Of a stretch of 46,567 nucleotides of DNA, positions 41,789 to 46,567 are shown piece by piece. The notes beneath the pieces were generated by a model, which was not told the origin of the DNA, made no database searches, and saw only the letters and a list, made by a program, of their open reading frames with translations. Each line of letters starts with the position of its first letter. The first letter of the stretch is position 1. Source of the stretch: Chloroflexota bacterium (GTDB lineage Bacteria > Chloroflexota > Dehalococcoidia > Lucifugimonadales > Lucifugimonadaceae); assembly GCA_002721675.1 (NCBI GenBank), contig PBLC01000003.1, positions 1 through 46,567 on the forward strand. Reading direction: 5' to 3'. A program made the translations under genes and the position numbers.

Positions 41789-42782
41789 TGAATTTGAAAA
41801 ATATATGTCTGAATTTGTGAACGTTAATGAAGTTGATTTGTATAGGATTATAAAATATCAACTTGGATGGGGGGATGAATTTGGAAACGATTCTAGTTAC
41901 AGCAAAGATATAAACAGGATTTATTCTTCCATAGTATTAGAAATCTGCTCAGTATTTTCTGACGACATTAAGCCTAGTTATCAGTTTGCAACTTCTATAG
42001 AAATATTAGCTAATTCTTGGTATGTGCATGAAGATGTTCAAACTGGAATTACGGAAAGAAATGGAAGATCATCAGTTTGGTGGGCTTGGGGACCTGCGCA
42101 AGGAATTAATACAGGAGACGGTCTTCACGCATTAGCGAGACTTTCTTTATTAGAGAACAATTCAAAATTTAATGAAACACTTCTTTTAAAAGCACTATCT
42201 ATATTTGATTCATCTTATTTAACCTTATGTGAAGGAGAAAACCTAGATATAGATTACCAAGAAGCCCCTTTGGTTAGTGAAGAAAAATTTATGAATATGT
42301 TAAAAAAAAGATCGGGCTCTCTATCTAGTTGCGCTTTTCAGTTTGGATATATCGCATCAGATCCAAGCATTAGTAATATTAATGAAAAAAAATTAGGAAT
42401 TATTAAAGAGTTGGGAGAAATAAGTGGAGTTGTAAGAGAGTTAAATTCACAAAATTTGATTATTGATTCAAGAAATCTTCCCACAGAAATATTCCATAAA
42501 TTTTCTTCTAAGAAAAAGAATATTATTACCACCTATTTATTAAATAATTCTGATATTTCAACTAAAAGAAAAATAGGTGAAATGTATCTAAAGAGAGTGC
42601 TAGAAGTAGAAGACCTAGAAGCATTAAAGAAAGAAGCATTGGCAAGCAATTATAAGGATTATGTTTCAAATTTAATTAGTGATTATAAATCAAGGTCTTT
42701 GGAAATCGTTAATGACCTAGAGTTAAGTGATAACCAAAATAAAAAAATATTGACCACAGTATTGCCATATGAAACTTTTTAA
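41781..42782 (+). CDS. Degenerate polyprenyl-synthase homologue
   Basis: The 333-residue protein keeps the shape of a trans-polyprenyl diphosphate synthase over its first 190 residues: ANSWYVHEDVQTGITERNGR at 77-96 in place of the LLHDDIxDxxxxRRG motif, AWGPAQGINTGDGLHALA, a GENLDI segment and KRSGSLSSCAFQFG. But the first aspartate motif is reduced to HEDVQT, and the second DDxxD motif is absent; the region around 208-225 reads LGEISGVVRELN. It is therefore probably not a normal prenyl synthase, perhaps a regulatory partner or a new activity. It overlaps pgk by 14 nt. Confidence 0.7.
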   Translation: MNNEFEKYMSEFVNVNEVDLYRIIKYQLGWGDEFGNDSSYSKDINRIYSSIVLEICSVFSDDIKPSYQFATSIEILANSWYVHEDVQTGITERNGRSSVWWAWGPAQGINTGDGLHALARLSLLENNSKFNETLLLKALSIFDSSYLTLCEGENLDIDYQEAPLVSEEKFMNMLKKRSGSLSSCAFQFGYIASDPSISNINEKKLGIIKELGEISGVVRELNSQNLIIDSRNLPTEIFHKFSSKKKNIITTYLLNNSDISTKRKIGEMYLKRVLEVEDLEALKKEALASNYKDYVSNLISDYKSRSLEIVNDLELSDNQNKKILTTVLPYETF

Positions 42783-43911
42783 CTTAGATGATTTAAAAAA
42801 TGACTTTAAGAATTCCGATATAAATGTTTTTTTAAGGTGTGATCTAAATATAACTGAGAATGACTATACAAGAATTGATCTTTCAGTTCCTACAATAAAT
42901 GAACTGCTGGAATTGGATTCTGTTAAGAAATTAATTATATGTACTCATCTAGGGAGACCCGAGAGAAGTTTTGATCCTGAATTAAGTACTAAAAATAAAA
43001 TAAAACCATATTTAGAAGAAAAACTAAGAAAGGCAATCATTCACTTAAACTTAAATGATGATGATGATATTGATAAATTAATGAAAAAATCAGGTAAATC
43101 GATTTACTTAACTGAAAATATACGTTTTTATGACGGAGAAACAAGTAACGGTATTGAGTTAATTAACAAAATTAAATCTATTTCTGATGTATATGTAAAT
43201 GATGCTTTTGGAGCCTCGCACAGGATGCACGCAAGTGTTTACGGGATATCTAACAAAATTAAATCTTATGCAGGGAGGTTATTAGAGAAAGAGACAGAAG
43301 TAATTGACTCATTGGGTACCTCAAAATCTAACACTACCTTAATACTTGGAGGGGCTAAAATTAAAGACAAAGTAGGAATACTAATGAGTTTAGCTGATAA
43401 GGTTCAGAGCATACTAATTGGGGGAGGGATGGTTTCAAGTTTTTTAACTGAAGATTTTCCTGAAACATTTAATAAAAAGGTTTACGAAGATAATAGAGAT
43501 AAATTTTTCATACCTATTGATTTAGTTACTGTTAAAGATTTATCTCCTGAAAGCAAAACAGAGAAAATTGATTCAGAATTATTTAACAAGGACACATTTA
43601 TTATAGATATTGGGTCAAAAACTATAAAAAAGTATTCAAAAATAATCAATAAGTCTGAAACAGTAATTTGGAATGGAAGCATGGGTATTTTTGAGTGGGA
43701 GTCTGGATGTTTAGGTACAAAAGAATTAATCAAATCTATAATGGATAGTAAATGCATGACATATGCAGGCGGTGGCTCAACTATTGAATCAATTAATTCT
43801 TTTGGGGATAAAGACTCTTTTGATCATATTTCAAGTGGGGGAGGAGCTTTTCTTGAATTGCTTGAAAGTGGTAGTCTTGTTGGAATAGATAACTTAATTA
43901 AAAATGAATAA
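42769..43911 (+). CDS. pgk: Phosphoglycerate kinase
   Basis: The 380-residue protein shows PGK landmarks: FLRCDLNIT in place of R-D-x-N-V-P near 21-29, THLGRPE, ENIRFYDGE, VNDAFGASHRMHAS, ILGGAKIKDKVGI and AGGGSTIESI. Length is slightly below the usual 390-400. It transfers phosphate between 1,3-bisphosphoglycerate and ADP. It overlaps the previous gene by 14 nt and tpiA by 8 nt, in the common pgk-tpi pairing. Confidence 0.92.
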   Translation: MKLFNLDDLKNDFKNSDINVFLRCDLNITENDYTRIDLSVPTINELLELDSVKKLIICTHLGRPERSFDPELSTKNKIKPYLEEKLRKAIIHLNLNDDDDIDKLMKKSGKSIYLTENIRFYDGETSNGIELINKIKSISDVYVNDAFGASHRMHASVYGISNKIKSYAGRLLEKETEVIDSLGTSKSNTTLILGGAKIKDKVGILMSLADKVQSILIGGGMVSSFLTEDFPETFNKKVYEDNRDKFFIPIDLVTVKDLSPESKTEKIDSELFNKDTFIIDIGSKTIKKYSKIINKSETVIWNGSMGIFEWESGCLGTKELIKSIMDSKCMTYAGGGSTIESINSFGDKDSFDHISSGGGAFLELLESGSLVGIDNLIKNE

Positions 43912-44635
43912 ACTTTTTATATCAAATTGGAAAATGAATCTCACTGTGCCTGAAGGAATTGAATTTTCCGATGAAATTTCTAGAATCATAAATAAAAGTA
44001 TTATCAACGATAATATTGAGATAATTATATGCCCTCCTTTTATTTCTATTCCTAACTGTTTTCAAGTTCTTAAGTCTGTAGCAAAAATTGGGGCTCAAGA
44101 TGTATCAGGTATGCATGACGCAAAAGGTGCCTATACAGGTGAAATATCAGCAAATATGATTTCAGATTATGCTGATTATGTGATTATAGGTCACTCTGAA
44201 AGAAGGATTAATTTAAATGAGACAAATCACGATGTTTCTTTAAAAGGCATTAATGCCTCAAAGAACAATATAACTCCAATATTATGTATTGGAGAGACAG
44301 AAGAACAAAGAGATTCAGGAGAATATTTATCTATATTACTCAATCAATTAGGCGAGAGTTCTGTAGGGTTTGAAAAAAATATGATAGTAGCATATGAACC
44401 TATTTGGGCAATTGGTTCTGGAAATTCTTGTGAGACGGCACAAATAATTGAAATATCAAAGCAGGTTAAGTCATCATATGGAGATGAAACTCCATTTATT
44501 TATGGTGGGAGCGTAAACGAAGATAATTGCAAAGAAATATTAGATCAAAAGGAAATTGATGGGGTGCTTGTTGGTTCAGCCTCATTGAGTCTTGATAGTT
44601 TTAGTAAAATGATAAACTTGATTGATAGTGATTAA
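43904..44635 (+). CDS. tpiA: Triosephosphate isomerase
   Basis: The 243-residue TIM barrel has the three catalytic signatures: SNWKMN with the lysine, IIGHSERR with the histidine, and AYEPIWAIGSG with the glutamate. The phosphate-binding IYGGSVNEDN is also present. It interconverts dihydroxyacetone phosphate and glyceraldehyde 3-phosphate. It overlaps pgk by 8 nt and miaA by 8 nt. Confidence 0.94.
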   Translation: MNKLFISNWKMNLTVPEGIEFSDEISRIINKSIINDNIEIIICPPFISIPNCFQVLKSVAKIGAQDVSGMHDAKGAYTGEISANMISDYADYVIIGHSERRINLNETNHDVSLKGINASKNNITPILCIGETEEQRDSGEYLSILLNQLGESSVGFEKNMIVAYEPIWAIGSGNSCETAQIIEISKQVKSSYGDETPFIYGGSVNEDNCKEILDQKEIDGVLVGSASLSLDSFSKMINLIDSD

Positions 44636-45542
44636 TAAATCTATTGTAATAGTTGGCCCAACTGCTTCAGGAAAAACTGACCTTTCAATAAAACTAGCAA
44701 AAAGAATTGATTCGCCCGTCATTAATACTGACTCTAGGCTTTTTTACAAAAACTTAGATATTGGGACTGGAAAGCCTTCGAAAGCCCAGAGATTGGACGT
44801 AAAACATTACTTAGTAGATATAATAAACCCTAGAGATAACTTTTCTATCTCAGAATTTGTTAAAAAAGCCAGTCAAGTTATATCGCAAATTCATACAAAA
44901 AAAAGAATCCCAATCCTTGTAGGAGGCAGCGGGCAGTATACTAAAGCGCTAGTCGAAGGGTGGGATATTCCAGAGATTCCTCCAAATAGCGAACTAAGAA
45001 AATCTCTTCAGGAAATTATTGATGACAAAGGTGTGGATTTTTTTTATGAAAAATTAAAAAAAGATTTTCCTGAAAATGCTTTAAATATTGATAAAAAGAA
45101 CCCTAGAAGATTGATAAGAGCCTATGAATTGGGAAAAAATAATATTGTAAGGATGCCAAAAAGTAAAAGGGAACCTGATTCATATAAATTATATGGGTTA
45201 ACTTTGGATAGAAAAGTTTTATATTCTAGAATTGATGAAAGAATCAATAAGATGGTTGATAGCGGATGGGTAGAAGAGGTAAAAAAATTAATTGACCAAG
45301 GGTGCAATTCTGATTCTAACTCCTTTTCAAGTATAGGATATAAGGAAATTTATTCGTATATAATGGGTGACACTGATTTGGAAGAGTCGATATCTGTTAT
45401 TAAAAAAAAGACTAGAAATTTAGTTAGGCATCAATATAATTGGTTTAAACTAAGTGATCCAGAGATAAAATGGTTTGATATGGGTAGTTATTCTCAAGAT
45501 GAGATAATTAATAAAATAGTTAAGGATTTTAATGAAAATTGA
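44628..45542 (+). CDS. miaA: tRNA dimethylallyltransferase
   Basis: I use the GTG at 44628, which gives 304 residues and an 8-nt overlap with tpiA; a TTG two codons earlier is possible. The P-loop is GPTASGKT, followed by NTDSRLFY, VGGSGQY and the QRLDVKHYLVDIINP segment. It adds dimethylallyl to A37 of tRNAs that read UNN codons. The length is normal for MiaA. It overlaps dapF by 11 nt. Confidence 0.92.
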   Translation: MINKSIVIVGPTASGKTDLSIKLAKRIDSPVINTDSRLFYKNLDIGTGKPSKAQRLDVKHYLVDIINPRDNFSISEFVKKASQVISQIHTKKRIPILVGGSGQYTKALVEGWDIPEIPPNSELRKSLQEIIDDKGVDFFYEKLKKDFPENALNIDKKNPRRLIRAYELGKNNIVRMPKSKREPDSYKLYGLTLDRKVLYSRIDERINKMVDSGWVEEVKKLIDQGCNSDSNSFSSIGYKEIYSYIMGDTDLEESISVIKKKTRNLVRHQYNWFKLSDPEIKWFDMGSYSQDEIINKIVKDFNEN

Positions 45543-46392
45543 ATTTACTAAATATCATGGCGCAGGTAATGACTATATAGCCGTAGATGGCAGAGGACTA
45601 GATTTAGATTGGGGTCTTCTATCTAAGGAAATGAGTAAACCTCATTTTGGTGTTTATAGTGACGGTATAGTAGTTGTAAAAGAGTCTGATGTTGCAGATA
45701 TAAAGATGAGAATATTTAATCCGGACGGCTCAGAGGCTGAAATGAGCGGAAATGGGGTGCGTCTATTTTCTAAATTTGTACTTGATAATAAAATAATTGA
45801 ACCAAGTTCAAATACTCTTAAAGTCCAAACAGGTGGAGGAGTAAGAGAAGTGTACCCTCAATTCAATGATAATCTTATGATTTCAGCTAAAGTTGCTATG
45901 GGTCAACCTGGCTTTTTAAGAGATGAAATACCTTTAAACAATCAGTTGATATCCGAGAACATAGAAATTCAAGATTTTAGATTGGATTTAGGTGACCAAG
46001 AATTATTTGTAAATTGTGTAAATATAGGTAATCCTCATGCGGTAATGATTACCGATGTAGATATTGATGAAATTGATTTAGAAAGAATAGGGCCTTTAGT
46101 GGAAAACAATATTCTTTTTCCAAACAGAATAAACTTTGAGGTCGTAAATATTATTTCAAAGGATGAAATAAGAGCTAGAATCTTTGAAAGAGGGGCAGGG
46201 GAGACTCTATCTTCTGGAACTGGAACCTCTGCATGTGGAATTATTTGCATAAAAAAGGGTTTGGTTAATGAAAATGTAAAAGTAAATGTGCCAGGCGGAT
46301 TTCTAAATATAAGTTGGTCTATTGGTCAAGACGTATATTTAGAGGGGCCGACAGAGAAAGTTTTTTCAGGCACATGGGAATTAAGGAGTTAA
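45532..46392 (+). CDS. dapF: Diaminopimelate epimerase-like protein with both catalytic cysteines replaced by serine
   Basis: The 286-residue protein follows the DapF plan: FTKYHGAGNDYIAVD at the N-terminus, FNPDGSEAEMSGNGVR near 62-77, VNIGNPHAV, and ERGAGETLSSGTGTSACGI at 219-237. In DapF the first signature is CGNG and the second GETxACGTG, and their two cysteines are the acid/base pair. Here they are Ser72 and Ser228, read directly from AGC and TCT codons. All other landmarks are kept. The next gene looks like dapL, supporting a role in lysine synthesis, but activity is doubtful or altered. It overlaps miaA by 11 nt. Confidence 0.85.
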   Translation: MKIEFTKYHGAGNDYIAVDGRGLDLDWGLLSKEMSKPHFGVYSDGIVVVKESDVADIKMRIFNPDGSEAEMSGNGVRLFSKFVLDNKIIEPSSNTLKVQTGGGVREVYPQFNDNLMISAKVAMGQPGFLRDEIPLNNQLISENIEIQDFRLDLGDQELFVNCVNIGNPHAVMITDVDIDEIDLERIGPLVENNILFPNRINFEVVNIISKDEIRARIFERGAGETLSSGTGTSACGIICIKKGLVNENVKVNVPGGFLNISWSIGQDVYLEGPTEKVFSGTWELRS

Positions 46393-46393
46393 A

Positions 46394-46567
46394 ATGAAAT
46401 TTTCTAAAAGATTTGACACTATTGAGCCATACTTATTTGTTGGGATATCAAGAACCATAGCTGAGAAAAAAGAAAAAGGGATAGATGTAATTTCATTTGG
46501 AATTGGAGATCCTGATATACCTACCCCAAAATTTGTTTTGGATTCTATGAAAAAACATTCTGATAAT
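46394..46567 (+). CDS. dapL: Probable LL-diaminopimelate aminotransferase, N-terminal part (runs off window)
   Basis: ATG at 46394 follows the dapF stop by 1 nt and is preceded by AAGGAG at 46383-46388, so the start is well supported. The 58 visible residues contain the N-terminal class I aminotransferase features: FDTIEPYLFVGISRTIAEKK and ISFGIGDPDIPTP. This matches LL-diaminopimelate aminotransferases and relatives, and dapF directly upstream favours DapL. The rest of the gene lies outside the window. Confidence 0.72.
   Translation, partial: MKFSKRFDTIEPYLFVGISRTIAEKKEKGIDVISFGIGDPDIPTPKFVLDSMKKHSDN

Noticed and set aside
1-46567. CRISPR array, rRNA genes, transposases or complete tRNA genes.
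   Set aside because: No regularly spaced repeats, rRNA-like sequence, transposase-like protein or full cloverleaf was found on either strand by reading.

Overview
The window is AT-rich (my eye estimate is about one-third G+C; not computed) and gene-dense. Intergenic gaps are very short and many start/stop codons overlap, which suggests a streamlined marine-type bacterial genome. The mix of an enolase-superfamily dehydratase, RraA- and Ldh2-type enzymes, GYD and NIPSNAP proteins, a type I sulfatase, many MFS carriers, HisZ plus short HisG, a separate PurS, DUF3105 and a DapF/DapL lysine branch fits the SAR202/Dehalococcoidia side of Chloroflexota. That placement is an inference from gene content, not a phylogeny.

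Left edge (1-1125): the 3' end of an unknown gene is followed by a 23-nt tRNA 3'-end remnant with no tRNA body. This is the usual signature of an integrated element's attachment site. Next to it is an orphan YgjP-type metallopeptidase gene with a consensus sigma-70 promoter and a large dyad over its transcription start.

Accessory metabolism (1190-20615): a lipoprotein and galactonate-dehydratase-like enzyme; a NIPSNAP protein and an MFS carrier; an FAD amine/amino-acid oxidase paired with a DapA-like protein that lacks the Schiff-base lysine; a membrane block (37-aa microprotein, CtaG-like protein, small lipoproteins); GYD protein and aldo/keto reductase; hydroxyacid dehydrogenase, nitroreductase and EamA carrier; SDR, a possible winged-helix protein, MogA and RraA. 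A minus-strand operon from 20615 to 15003 encodes CBS protein, arylsulfatase, tautomerase, two thioredoxin-fold proteins and two tandem MFS paralogues.

Carotenoid region (20685-28234): a NAD-dependent epimerase converges on a six-gene overlapping minus-strand operon: phytoene/squalene synthase, a CrtI-type desaturase, an alpha/beta hydrolase with a cysteine nucleophile, a GT2 glycosyltransferase, a second CrtI/CrtD-type enzyme and a CruF-like hydratase. Together they suggest a hydroxylated, glycosylated and perhaps acylated carotenoid.

Sugar/alcohol cluster (28293-31816): an 88-codon remnant of a zinc-type dehydrogenase that has lost its core, then an Ldh2-type dehydrogenase, a DUF4432 mutarotase-like protein and an intact zinc dehydrogenase. 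Only 9 nt separate this from hisZ-hisG-hisD-hisC-hisB (31826-36639).

Core metabolism (36636-46567): purD-purB-purC-DUF3105-purS on the minus strand, then, divergently, a fully overlapping operon of tsaC, a degenerate polyprenyl-synthase homologue, pgk, tpiA, miaA, dapF and the start of a probable dapL. The dapF product has serine at both positions where the family has catalytic cysteines, the most striking single-gene anomaly here. I found no complete tRNA, rRNA, CRISPR array or transposase.
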